From Crambe crambe (taxonomy: Eukaryota > Porifera > Demospongiae > Poecilosclerida > Crambeidae), in contig OZ004581.1 in assembly GCA_963924555.1 (NCBI GenBank), positions 6,363,338-6,427,337 on the forward strand: DNA of 64,000 nucleotides. The letters are read 5' to 3'. Shown in pieces: positions 23,603-35,108 of this stretch (positions within the stretch are counted from its first letter, which is position 1; every line of letters starts with the position of its first letter). The notes under the pieces are model-generated. The model was not told the origin of the DNA. It saw only the letters and a program-made list of their open reading frames with translations, and ran no database searches. The translations under genes were made by a program, and so were the position numbers.

Positions 23603-25884
23603 CATAGATACTATACTCCGCCCCGGGATTGGAAACCGGAGATTTCCCGCGGACACTCCGTGTTGGAGGAGAAATTGCGCGCGAAAATTTGTCGCTATGA
23701 CAATAACCTAAAGCTCTGGCTTTAGAATGGCTTCTTGTTCTACAGCAAGCATACTAGATGAGCTAGAAGGATAAGATAAGCTACAGTACTTACATGTTTG
23801 AATACACTACTTACAAGTATAAACCATCACAATAAGTTTACTAATAAATCTGTTGCTGAAGGCTGTCAATGCTTTATACTAGCAGATGATTCTTTCAAAT
23901 TAGATACTGAAGCTACAAAAAGTTCATATGAAATTGCTGAAAACTATCTCGCTTTAATATCATCGAAAATGAAACTGTCGTTTCAATATTTGAAGCCAGA
24001 CTAACACTGGTGCTAGGTAGCTGCATCGAATGGAGAAGAACAAAACAAAATAAAAACAGAGAGCAAACATGGTCATCTTACCACAAAATATGAGTGTGTG
24101 ATAAGTACCAAATAACAAATCCTGTACGATATTTTATCAGTATAATTTTATTGGACATCACATTTTTAAGGAACTGATAAAGATCTGTCATCCTGTACCT
24201 ACTGTAGCTTCCACTCCACCACCATCATTAACTTACAATGAAAGAAACGCTCTACGATATGTTGCTGGATATATATTCCAAGACTGTTGAAAAAGAAACT
24301 TTCTACTTCAACTCACCCATTGAAAAAGGACATAATTTTGTGCATCAGTGATCTACTGGCTGATGATGGTGATGAAGAAGATGATGATGATGACTCACAT
24401 GACTGGGTAGACCTAGTGGATCGTGGTGGTCTTACCCTAGTAAACAATAAAACATTTGATGTTTTTGTTGCGATAGAATACGAGGTGAGAAACAGACTGG
24501 GAAAAGATATGGAGCTGACAGATGCGTTTATGAAGGAGATAGCAGAAAGCGATCAAGTTGCCTTTTTTTGGTCCCTCTTGAATGAGGAATGGCAAGAGGA
24601 GAGCAGTGTTGCCCTCCTGCATATGGTGGTCAGCCAGTTTTTGGATTTTCCTATGCCTCCTCGTGGATAGAAAACTTTAAGGCCACACATAAGAAAACCA
24701 TGCAAAAATCAAAAGGAATAAGAAAACAACTAATTTCTGAATCTAGTTCCAGTGAGTGTCACCCCAATCATCTTAAATATTGATGTTATAATAATGTACT
24801 TATGGAATAATGTCAGCATCTAGCTACATGCTATACTAATATAACCCAAGAGGCTTTTTAGACACTTTCCGTGGTCTTGGTCTTTTAGGAAGGGGTCTTG
24901 AATTTTCTTTTACTGATGATGTCATTTTGATGAGGTTGGTATCTGCATTTCCAGTACATATTTGCTGGAATCAATTTTTGGTTTCAATAGCTGGAACACT
25001 TGATACCACAGTATAGGTAAATTCCACAATACAATTCACAGGATTCAGCTTGTTGTTGGGAAATGATATGCTCTAAGCCCATTGATCGCTCTCTGCTGCT
25101 GCTTCTTTCTGCACGATCTTCGAGCACTCAAGCGAAACTTCCTTCCACCCATGGCTGATAGAAATAAATACATAGCTAGCCTTATATAGCTTATTATCCC
25201 ATGCACAATGCACAGCTATAGTCATGGTTGTAGTTAGCTAGCTATATATGAATGTGGTGTGACTTTACAGATAGCTGATCAATGTCATAATTTATAGATT
25301 AACAAAAGTGCATCATTACAAGAGTACACCAAATCTTATATTGCTCAAGCGATAATCTAGTCCTAGCTTTAGTATTTGCATGATGGAGCTTTTCTTTTAA
25401 TATTATAGTACTGATGTTCTTCCCCCGACTAGTTAAGACCCTATCATACCTCTAACTGAGTAAAACTAGACTATCATTGTAGCACACTTGTTATAAACAA
25501 GCTCAAGTGATATCCCAATCCTAGTTGCAGCAGATTCATGAAAAAATAATGCTCAAATGCTCCTTATATGGACATTCTTACCCCAACAAGTTCTGTACAT
25601 ATATTTATTTCTTGGAGTGAGAATATCTCTATCCCAAACTGCTTTTGCTCTACTGAATTTATAGCATTAGTAAGTTACCTATGGATACTAAAGTTTGACC
25701 ATCTTTTTACCGTATAGATTCTATTGCTCACCTTATAATAACGAAAAAACCTCCGTTGCTACGGCTTGTTGACGACCGTTACTATACAACACGGAGTGTC
25801 CGCGCATGTTTTGTATTGTTGTAATGGAAAATTTTGGATGCGCAGACTTCGTTTCCAATCCCGGGGCGGAGTATAGTATCTATG
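23603..25884. mobile_element. 2.28 kb transposon with ~33-base TIRs and 7-base duplication
   Basis: The left end begins CATAGATACTATACTCCGCC and continues CCGGGATTGGAAAC; the right end is its inverted copy. Flanks carry GTTACGG (23596-23602 and 25885-25891). Both subterminal regions also share CGCGGACACTCCGTGTTG. Inside is a decayed plus-strand gene (23727-24783). A 7-base duplication is unusual for common superfamilies; P-like elements make 8 and hAT usually 8. Superfamily left open. Confidence 0.8.
23727..24783 (+). pseudogene. Decayed transposon protein of the LRYVAGY type
   Basis: A start (MASCSTASILDELEG) at 23727 is followed by scattered frames: 23798-24004 (GCQCFILADDSFKLDTEATK), then ~24220-24280 (LTYNERNALRYVAGYIF), a shift, then 24287-24670 (STHPLKKDIILCISDLL, an acidic run, DWVDLVDRGGLTLVNN) and, after another shift near 24640, GFSYASSWIENFKATHKK. 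The order and motifs match a multicopy transposon-associated protein family of sponges and fish. At least two frameshifts make this copy non-functional. Its biochemical role is unknown to me. Confidence 0.6.
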
Positions 25885-25891
25885 GTTACGG

Positions 25892-26376
25892 TAATGGAAT
25901 AGTGTCTGGCAGCTGGCAGTTAGCTTTTCTGGGCTGTCAGTCATGGAGATACTGGCAGGCACTTGAAATGTCAGTGCACAAACTTGCAAGGTAGTTTGTT
26001 AGCAGAGCTAGCTATTGCTGCTAGTAACACATGCTCTTAAATTCTATGAAACCTCTCAGCTTAATAGCTCTGTTGTTTTTTTTTGTTTTGTTTTTTTTTT
26101 TTGTTTTTTTTTGTTTTTTTGTTGTTTTTTTTTCAACCTGCTCCTAATCTGGAGTTTGTTCTGCTATAAGGCAATCGATGGGGATTTGTCAAGAGATTCT
26201 GTATCCAGACAATGCCATTTGCACTTGTTACAAGCTAGCACCTAATGGAATAGCTAGCTATTATCATGTCACAATTATAGCTAGATATCAAACATTAATG
26301 GTGCAATCATGAAAACAGTACTCTCCTTAATGTCTGTGGTGTATCTGTGTGGTGACCCACAGGGTTCTAACCTACA
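25892..26376. other. Intergenic with T-rich tract
   Basis: A TTTTG-rich low-complexity tract lies at ~26070-26135. No gene recognised. Confidence 0.4.
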
Positions 26377-26380
26377 TGTA

Positions 26381-26551
26381 CAGGGTTTTGCAGAATCTTT
26401 GCAACAGAACTTGAAGACTGAAAACTCAAGCCATTCCTTATTTGGAAGTATAGTAGCAGAGTAGCTAGAACAATAGGCCTGGACCACAGCAGTATAGCTC
26501 TATCACAATGATTTGAGCATATTCTTGTTGCAAAGATTCTGCAAAACCTTG
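26381..26551. mobile_element. TA-flanked hairpin MITE
   Basis: CAGGGTTTTGCAGAATCTTT at the left is the inverse of AAAGATTCTGCAAAACCTTG at the right; TA on both flanks, as in Tc1/mariner-type MITEs. Confidence 0.7.
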
Positions 26552-26937
26552 TAGTACCAGATCTACAGGTTCATCAGCAAGCAATCAAAGCAGTCAGCTA
26601 CATAGCTAGTCACCAAGCCAATTTTGTATAGAACTTTCTAAGCTACTTTTGCACTCCATAGCAGCACAGAGAAAAGAAGGAAGGAATGGCATTTCTGCAT
26701 GTTTGCTAGCTTTGAACTTGTTATAGCTAGGCATCAGATATAATAGTATTTGGGAACTATTAAACTTCCACTAATATGAAAAAAACAACAACAACAACAA
26801 CAAAACAAACAAAAAAAACAAAAAACAAAAAAAAACACCACTTATTAAGTGAACTGTATACAAAAGTACCACAGTATGGCTCTAAATTTCACTCTATACT
26901 GTGTGATTTATGGCCAAATTAGCAACAGAGTTTGTAG

Positions 26938-27070
26938 CCAGGTGAAATGAAAAAAATGTATGGGATGACCATTGCTCAAAAAAGTAAGGAAACAAGTGGT
27001 AGGATGAAGGATGGAAATGGGATCGATCTTTGTTCTGTATATCCAGCCAACAATCCCTACATATATAGGT
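26938..27070. repeat. Fragment of the foldback element
   Basis: GGTGAAATGAAAAAAATGTA through CCAGCCAACAATCCCTACAT repeats the third module of the 12.3-15.5 kb foldback, without its partner arm. An A-rich CAA tract lies just left, at ~26785-26840. Confidence 0.7.
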
Positions 27071-27204
27071 TGGGTGACCAAAACTCTGGCTACATCAATG
27101 AAATGTGGTATAACCTGTAATAACATTGTAGTAGGATGTTATAAATTGCAAATCTTATTAAATCAACTGCGGTGATGGTTGGGGGTTAAAGTTTCTGGAA
27201 ATTA

Positions 27205-27368
27205 CAGCAGATTGCAGTGATCTTGCAACATGAAATCAAGAACAGCAAAACCAAAATTTACATAGCCTCCTTTCAAATGGCTTTGGAGTTGGGCTACTTG
27301 AAAGGAGGCTATGTAAATTTTGGTTTTGCTGCTCTGGATTTGTATTGCAAGATCACTGCAATCTGCTG
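27205..27368. mobile_element. Near-perfect hairpin MITE (CAGCAGATTGCAGTG)
   Basis: Two arms of about 75 bases (CAGCAGATTGCAGTGATCTT ... AAGATCACTGCAATCTGCTG) around a ~20-base loop, flanked by TA. A related, more diverged copy lies at 52690-52840. Confidence 0.85.
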
Positions 27369-27744
27369 TATGTATAGAGCCCAAGTAAACAACTGAGCCA
27401 CACTGTATCAACCATGTAGGTAGCTAAGTTAGTCTCTTCCAAATCCCTGCCCTTCAAGTGCATCTTCTAATTTTTTATTTATTTCCATAGTAAAATTCAA
27501 GTAACTTGAGTATGGAAAAAGTGTTCTTTGATAAAAGTGGCTTTTGTGTCTACTTGCCAGCTGAGGACAGAGTGTATTCTTTATATAGTTGCTGATTTTC
27601 CTAGCTGGAACTGCCCCTGTGTTAAAAATACACTTTTTAGGAGCTCAAGTGCAACTGCATTTTCTAATTTAAAATACCTGTATAGCTATATATGTATACA
27701 AGGAGCCGAGAACAGGGAGGACATGGAAGAATTATGTTGCTACA

Positions 27745-30605
27745 CAGGGGGGTAGGAGCAGGGGGGTCTGGGGGAGCTCTGGCCCCCCCCCCCCCCACTT
27801 TTTGTCTCTTATGCTACTGACAGTAGTATAAGAACTTGTGGTGGTGTCATTGTGGTTACCACAATAACACCACAACCAGGAGCTAACAGGTTTATGCATG
27901 TCCATTCCTGCTTAGAATACTGAAGCTGTTGATTTTGCAAGCTGATGCAAGTTCAGACCTGCTATCTAGCAAGACTATAGTAATTATAACTAGTGCAGCT
28001 GTGCTAAAGAGTTAGCTACTCAGTAATGGCATCTATGTCTTCAGACTCCGACTCTTCTATAATGACACCTCATCAGCCTAGGCACTTTAAATTTCCACAA
28101 AGGGAATTTGGAGACACTGTCATTGTAAAGAGAAGTTTCCAACCATCATGGTTCGATAGATGGGCATGGCTACACTATGATGAAGGGAGAGACTTAGCAT
28201 TTTGTTTTCTCTGTTATGCAAGCAGCCAAAGAGAAAAAATTACAGTGGGCATTTAATGCTGATGATGCATTCATTTCTCGAGGATTTTCAAATTGGAAAA
28301 AAGCAGTGGCCAAATTTGAAGGACATGAAGGAAGCAAGTGTCACAAAGAATCAGTGCTCAAAATTGTTACAGTGCCATCTACAATGGGTAATGTCGCTGC
28401 ATCTCTCTCAAAACAATGTGAAAAAGAAAAAATTGAAAATCGACACTGTTTTCTGAAAATAGTATCTACTGTGAAGTTATTAGCTCGCCAGGGTCTAGCC
28501 CTTAGGGGTCTACATGGTGATGAAACTAACTCTAACTTCATTCAATTCTTAAAGGCAAGGGGGGAAGATGACTCACGAATCAGGCCCTGGTTGGCTAAGA
28601 AGAGTAACAAATACACATCACCTGAGATCCAGAATGAGATTTTAAAAGTAATGTCATTAAATATTCTTCGTCAGAAAGTAGAATTCCTTCATTCCACTGC
28701 CTTCTGTACTCTTATGATAGATGAGACTACGGATTCATCTAACAAGGAACAAGCTGTCATTTGCATTCGATGGGTTAATAAAGATTTTGAAGCTAATGAA
28801 GAATTTCTCGGTCTTCATGAAGTGGAGTCTACTAATGCTACATCACTCATGGCTATGATACGTGACGTAATGATACGACTAAATCTCTCATTTTCCAAGT
28901 TACGTGGCCAATGCTATGACGGTGCAAGCTCGATGTCTGGGATCAGGACGGGAGTAGCTACTCAGATACAAAAAGAAGAACCCCGTGCAGTGTATACACA
29001 TTGCTATGGACATTCTCTCAACCTGGCATGCAGTGACACCATCAAAAGATGTAAAGTGATGAATGATGCTCTAGATGTTACACAGGAAATCTGTAAACTT
29101 GTGAAAAAATCTCCACACAGAGATGCTCTATTACATCGGATCAAGGAACAGCTTTCAGATAATTCACCTGGAATACGTATTTTGTGCCCCACAAGATGGA
29201 CCATCAGAGCCAAAGTTTTGGGTAGCATTTTGGAAAATTATCATGCCTTGCAGATGCTTTGGGATGAATCTTTGGATCACACCAAAGATCAGGAGATGAA
29301 GTGTAGAATTCGTGGTGTGGCTTCTTACATGAAAACATTTGATTTCTTGTTTGGTGTTATGTTAGGAGAACTCCTCCTCCGCCATTCCGACAACCTTAGC
29401 ATGACACTTCAGTCAAGAAAGAAGTCTGCTGCAGAAGCACAGCAAGTTGTATCAATGACTGTCAAAACACTTGAAACTCTGAGGACTGAAGAGAACTTCG
29501 GATATTTTTGGATGAAGGCCACAAAAACAGCTGATAATCTTAGTGTAAGTGAGCCCAAATTACCAAGGAAGAGAAAAATACCACAAAGGTTTGAGACAAG
29601 TAATGCAAGTGCTGAATTTCACGCAACTGTGGAGCAACACTATCGACAGATGTACTATGAAGCACTGGATCTCATTGTCACTACTATTCGAGAAAGGTTT
29701 GATCAGCCTGGTTATCAGGTGTATTCAAAGTTAGAAGATCTATTACTGAAGTGTGTGGCTAGAAGAAGCTATGAAGAAGAGTTTGAGTTTGTAACATGTT
29801 TCTATGGAGATGACTTCAACCCTGGGCAATTAAAGCTTCACTTAGAAGTGCTGAAAGTTAATTTTCCCAGTGATGATTCTGAAGAGTCCACTCTTAAATC
29901 AGTGCTCACTTATTTTAAGTCACTTTCACCCTCACAGCAAACACTAATATCAGAGGTATGCAAAGTTGCACAACTCATCATAGTGATGCCAGCTTCTAAT
30001 GCTGTAAGCGAAAGTTGCTTCAGTATATTACGGAATATTAAGGACTATTTGCGAACAACAATGACACAAACTCGTTTAAACAGTTTAATGACACTTCACA
30101 TTGAAAAGGATATGACAGATAAACTATCCCGGATTGAAGTAGCAAATGAATTTGTTCAAGGGTCGAATCATCGTAGCAATTATTTTGGCAAATTCATTCC
30201 CAGTGACATTAATAACTTCTAATTAGCATCATCATTGTACCTTAACCTTGAAAAAATTACTAACTTTTGCAAAAACTACTAATTTTTGTTGTTGGCTTTT
30301 TGTTTTTTGTTTTGTTTTTTGTTTAGTTGTTTTTTTTTGTTGTTGTTTTTGTTGTTGTTTTTTGGGGGGGATTGTTGTAAGGAAAACAGTATCAAAAAAT
30401 CTGGGGGAGGAGGGATAGTATGCTGTGTGCACAGACGTAGGAGAGGGTGATCAGCAAAGTTATAGAATAGAGCCTTGTAACCAGGCACCGAAAAGGGCTA
30501 GGTCAATAGAAACACAGAGATGCTCTTATTTGCCTTATGGCCACACAGTATTCTGGGGCTGGTGTGGTAAGCCCCCCCACATCAAAACTGCTTCCTACAC
30601 CCCTG
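27745..30605 (+). mobile_element. hAT-type DNA transposon with 5-base duplication
   Basis: The ends CAGGGGGGTAGGAGC and CTTCCTACACCCCTG are inverted repeats; the flanks carry CTACA (27740-27744 and 30606-30610). The element is 2861 bases and encodes one transposase (28026-30222). G/C-rich subterminal stretches (GGGGGG...CCCCCC) lie inside the left end. Most hAT elements make 8-base duplications, so the 5-base flank is notable. The ends match those of short elements at 17003, 34327, 34870 and 37979. Confidence 0.85.
28026..30222 (+). pseudogene. hAT transposase with TTF-type zinc finger, one frameshift
   Basis: The N-terminal frame (28026-28256) shows the TTF-type zinc finger start (FQPSWFDRWAWLHYDEGRD, FCFLC). 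The frame moves by +1 around 28216-28235, and 28216-30222 then continues NADDAFISRGFSNWKKA and KCHKES. The catalytic region has LMIDETTDSSNKEQ, then CYDGASSMSG, HCYGHSLNLAC and CPTRW. The C-terminal hAT dimerisation region has NAVSESCFSILRNIKDYLR. About 730 residues in all, typical of ZMYM/TTF-type hAT transposases. Apart from the single shift, which could be a base-calling error or a real lesion, the frame is intact over 668 codons, suggesting recent activity. Confidence 0.85.
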
Positions 30606-31370
30606 CTACATGTGTGCATGCAGCATGCACACATGTAGCAACATGATTCTTCCATGTCCTCATGATGCAGTTCCTATCCTATATCTATATGGTGCAATGG
30701 TATGTCAATTCAACCCAGTGGTTTGTTGTTTTGACAAGAGAGAGAGTGACTGCATGACATGGCTGTTTTTGACAGTCAACCCCTCATCTCAGGAGGAGCT
30801 GCTAAAAAAAAAAATTGGGTGAGGAATAGGGATAGACTGAACAGGCCCAGGGAGGAGGGACCCCTTTTTCATTTATAGGAAAATCAAAAATAGCTATACA
30901 GTGATGCAAGCATACAGGCCTGCATGCTGAAGACTTATATATGCCCTCACTGATTCGTTAGTAGTTAACAATTAATTCTGGAATGCTCTATTTATGAGAT
31001 TAACTACTAACATCATGCATACATAGAAAAATAAATAATTAGCTACCTATACAGATAAGAATGGTATCTGAACTAAACTTGCTAGCATAATCACATACCA
31101 GCATCCAATGATGATGCAGAATCCAAAATACTTGGCAAGTATACTCCTGCTCATGATGTACAGCTAGCCTCACCAGTTATGGTCAAGACTATGAGCCCTG
31201 GCAGCTATTATGCTTCCATTACTTCCACAGGAAGTAATATTTAACCATAATTAATGATACAATTTTTTTAAATGAGCATAAAATATTAAAATCCTGAAAT
31301 AATACTATTAGAGAGAATGCAATATCTAAAATAATTATGCTGTCAACAACTTATACACAATCATAGCACT
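30606..31370. other. Intergenic, no supported gene
   Basis: No coding exon seen. A hairpin around 30608-30640 (TACATGTGTGCATG...CATGCACACATGTA) is a short palindrome. Confidence 0.4.
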
Positions 31371-31374
31371 GACA

Positions 31375-32121
31375 TGTCAACTGAACAACACACATGTATT
31401 GTATTATTATTACATAATTATTATGTACATCACTTCTACTGCATCATATCATTATTACATCACTTGTATATATAAAATATATTATACTGTAGATTTCAGG
31501 ATGGTTGTTTGTAAAGAATGAGAAATAGGTAGTGGCTTAGTTAAGGACCTGATCCTTTCATGTCCTATACAATCCATGCAGTTGTGTAAACCATAGGACA
31601 AAATGTATCCACCTATTCCCCAAACCTTCCTGACAACCAACCTGCAATGGACAGTATTACATCACTTGTATTATCACATGGATGGCCAGAATTGAGTACT
31701 GTCCAGGCTATATATTATTGATATTGATCCAAGAAGAGATTGAGTACGTTTGAGGGATTACCTTTTTCAGTAAGACTACACTACATGGTGCTAGAAGTGG
31801 GATCCTGAGCAAACAGAGAAGCCCACACTCCGGAACAGAATCAATAGCTACCTAACAGCTAATGAGAGAGATAACGTGATGGCTGAATCAACCACTACTT
31901 ACCAGGTATCCCCACCAGAACCTTTCAATTTTAAGCACCCACAGGAGTGGCCAAAATGGATCTGTCACTTCGAATGCTTCCAAATTGCTGCTGGATTGAA
32001 CAAAAAACCAGAAGGGGTACAATTGGAAGCAGATGATAGATCATTTATACTTAAACTGAGGCACAAGAAAAAGAATATAAAACAGTTAAGGAAAGTTTGG
32101 GTCAAATTTTGTAAAACATAG
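31375..32121 (+). pseudogene. LTR retrotransposon 5' fragment: LTR, PBS and gag start
   Basis: An AT-rich LTR-like stretch rich in TTACATCACTT ends near 31781 and is followed directly by a candidate tRNA primer site (TGGTGCTAGAAGTGGGAT at ~31782). A gag-like frame starts at ~31876-31879 (TYQVSPPEPFNFKHPQEWPK, then WICHFECFQIAAGL), resembling gag starts of sponge gypsy elements. It loses similarity after about 50 residues and stops at 32121. No pol follows. The LTR is broken by the MITE at 31487. Confidence 0.55.
31487..31652. mobile_element. TA-flanked MITE (CTGTAGATTTCAGGATGGTTG)
   Basis: Left CTGTAGATTTCAGGATGG is the inverse of right CCAACCTGCAATGGACAG with TA flanks. About 150 bases are shared with 52527-52690. 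Confidence 0.65.
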
Positions 32122-33300
32122 AAACATTTCTAATGTGCATAGTTTAATCTCGGGAAGCAGGAGGAAAGGGAGCCAATCTACACGTACATGATTATCTAAT
32201 CATTGTAGGGTTTGAAATTGTGTCAGATAAAAAAGAATGGACTGGAATAGCAGACTGACTGTCATTGCAATTAAGCAGAACCTCATTTCAAATGTATAGC
32301 TATATATATATATATAATAGTCCTGGAATATCATCTCATTACTTATATGACATGTGTAAAGAAAGAAGTGCACCATTAGCTGCTAATTATGAGGTATGTG
32401 GTCCTGCCTAAGATCATTTCACAGGTAGAGTATCTTGGGCAAGATCATTTTACAGAATCCACTCTATTGAAATTATCTTAGGCAGAACTAAATACATAGC
32501 TATATATATACTCTCAATTGGCCAGGAAATGTACACCAACATCAATCCACAACTAAGAAGATGTTTTAGGATGTACGTATATATGACGTGTTTACAGTGG
32601 CGTAGGAAGATGGTTTTCCTTAGGGTGGCCTAGATAATGCGTGCAGATTATGCTAACCTTGAGGGCTGTGGTACATATCCTGAAAAAATTACTTCAATGA
32701 CATCCTGCTCAAAACGACCATGTGTCTACTAACATGACTATGCCTGTGGTTTGTGGCAAGCTGTAAATTGTAATTCTTACTACAAGCACTTTATATCGCT
32801 TGCATTATGCGCAGGGCGCTGCTATAATAAGAATACGCATTGGCAATACCAGTCCACCAACGAAAACTTAGATAGCTACTCATCTCAACTTTGGAATTCA
32901 ACACCTTGCGCGTGTGGGTGTTATTGAGACCTCTTGGACATACTGATTCTTGTTATACCTATATGAGACTGTGAGCAGTAGATAATGTAATCATGCTAGC
33001 TAGAGCTGTTTTATTGTTTGCTTCATGATTCATTTCCATATACCTGCTCTTCAGAAACTTGCTGGATACTCTGTTCCTTGGAAGGTTTATTTGCTTGGTC
33101 ACTAGCAGTTATGTTATGGTGCAGGAGAGGTGCAAATCCCCAATACCAGTCCACCAACGAAAACTTAGATAGCTACTCATCTCAACTTTGGAATTCAACA
33201 CCTTGCGCGTGTGGGTGTTATTGAGAGGTAGGTACTTGTAGTCTGAGCATGCGCAGAAATTTCATTGTGATTAGCTACAAATATTTATAACAGATGATTG
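32122..33300. repeat. Intergenic stretch with an exact 86-base direct repeat
   Basis: Bases 32844-32929 and 33141-33226 are identical (CAATACCAGTCCACCAACGA ... GTGTGGGTGTTATTGAGA) with unrelated sequence between and around them. A single CAG-type MITE end (CAGTGGCGTAGGAAG) is near 32596. No open frame is supported. Confidence 0.7.
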
Positions 33301-33339
33301 GTCTGCTACTTTGAAGGGTCTAATGCAGTGTTCAGTCTT

Positions 33340-33998
33340 TTAGCTTGTCATGTGACCTTGAATTGAGCTGTATGAATTAATATCATACAGATCGAGCCAC
33401 ACTGAGTCATAATTTCTCTCACCTGTGAATCTGGCGATCTCTTCAAACAGTCCTGGATCCATCCTCTGCACACTCTTAGCTATAATCCTCCAGCTTGGCC
33501 TTCCATACTTTTGATAATCATAATTCAACTTTAGCCACTGCCCCAACGTTATATTAAGGCAGACATCAACGTCTCCTGGGTTATTCTTCTTGATGGCCTC
33601 AACAGTGTGTTGCTGAATGCGTAGTTTAGTGGCAAGTACTTCCCACTTGGCAGACAAAGTTTCCACAGTATCAAACACATCACCTAATCCCTGAAATGAA
33701 GAATAATCACACAGTTCAGCAGACAATCGATCAAACCTAACACCCTCACCTAGTGTATTGTCATCAATCGTTGATAAAGTTGAAGATGGTAAAGTTTTAG
33801 GGTTAACTTCAGTAAATTCCTATTATGAAATATCATCTGTACACTCTTCACTAGGCTCAACTGAGTGCAATTAGTAGCCATTCAGTCTTATATGGAATAA
33901 GGGAATTTACTCACATTCTTTGGTTCGGCAGCTGACGGGGAGGTCTTTGACTGATCATCCACAGATTGAGATGGAGACTTTGCAGTGTTAGTTGACAT
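33340..33998 (-). CDS. Single death-domain protein, two exons
   Basis: Exons 33998-33915 (ATG, 28 codons, GTGAGT donor) and 33819-33340 (after a TAATAG acceptor), joined in phase, give 187 residues. The N-terminal ~70 residues are Ser/Thr/Pro-rich and likely disordered. A death domain occupies about 84-172 (LGDVFDTVETLSAKWEVLAT, then QHTVEAIKKNN, then LGQWLKLNYD and PSWRIIAKSVQ), with the usual six-helix spacing and Trp in the helix 5 region. Death domains form homotypic complexes in apoptosis and innate signalling. With no other domain, this could be an adaptor. Alternatively these exons may be the 3' end of the ankyrin-ZU5 gene just upstream on the same strand, because ankyrin-ZU5-DD is a natural combination. 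Confidence 0.75.
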
Positions 33999-34326
33999 AA
34001 ACCATGAAGGGGTGATAGCATGCATCATGGATGGTGGGTCTTACCGGAAGTGGGAGTGGGAAGTTCAAATGTCCAATCCGCTAACTTGCAGTTCTGGTAG
34101 ATTAGAAACAGTACCTGTTACTGCTTTGATGTGAACTATTAACTTTGGAGGGTAGTCAAGAAGGTCTGAAACTCTAATATTTAATAGTTCAGGAAGATGA
34201 ATATCTCTCTTTCGGATCAGCAGGGTATGTTACAACAGAGTCATAGTTATGCTTACATATCTCTTACCTTTGTAGGTTTTTTTATCAAATTATGCTCCAA
34301 TCATTCTCACCAGTGGCACTGATTAC

Positions 34327-34526
34327 CAGTGGTGGATCTAGGAGTGGGCATTTCAGGCACATGCCCCCCCCCCTTTTTGGTGTGGCCACTTAATAAGAAT
34401 TACAGTGGTGCATGACAATTTCCCTAAAAAGGGCCAAAACCAGGTAAAAAAAATTTTCGCACGCAAGCGCGCGGATATTTTGCATCTATGTGCCCCCCCT
34501 TTCTGAAAATCCTGGATCCACCACTG
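34327..34526. mobile_element. CAGTGGTGGATC MITE, 200 bases, inside an exon
   Basis: The ends CAGTGGTGGATCTAGGA and TCCTGGATCCACCACTG are inverted repeats; target duplication ATTAC (34322-34326 and 34527-34531). It carries CCCCCCC-rich subterminal parts. It interrupts a minus-strand exon (acceptor TTTCTTTCAG near 34630; MLEKWEGRSEIIAQMVSEE). Confidence 0.85.
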
Positions 34527-34869
34527 ATTACCACCTCTTCCGATACCATCTGGGCTATGATCTCGCTTCGTCCTTCCCATTTTTCCAGCATACTTGTGTG
34601 TCCCTCCATGATTCTCCTATCACAGTGCTGAAAGAAAGAGTTGGTTATCAGGAAAGTCACTGTGTTAGTATAAACATACTTGAATGTATATGGGATGATA
34701 TAAGCACATGCAAAACACAGCAGACACCTCGAGGGAAAGATTCAAATCACAATATTATAACCTTGCAGAATAATATGATCCATTTCCTGTACACGTACAC
34801 AAAAGGGTTTTTAGGGCTCTACCCAAGCTTTAACTCCGTGACTAACCTTTGGAGAGTTTTGGTGAGCTT

Positions 34870-35108
34870 CAGGGGCAGATCCAGCAATTTTGAAAGGGAG
34901 GGGTCCAACATGCCCCTCCTGTGGAAGCAAAAAATTAGTTAAATTAGCTAGAATCCCTTTAGAGAATAAAACACAAAATGAGTTAATCAAAAAAGTACGT
35001 ATGGAAGTTTGGAATAATCGTCTTCTGTGCTGCATTATAAACTATTAACAACTTGTCAACAAATGCAACTTCAAAATTGGGGGTCTGGACCCCCTGGATC
35101 TGTCCCTG
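34870..35108. mobile_element. CAGGGGCAGATC MITE, 239 bases, inside an exon
   Basis: The ends CAGGGGCAGATCCAG and CTGGATCTGTCCCTG are inverted repeats; target duplication AGCTT (34865-34869 and 35109-35113). It lies in the minus-strand exon that continues from ZU5. Removing it joins DDSES to PKLSK just before a GTTAGT donor. Confidence 0.85.
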
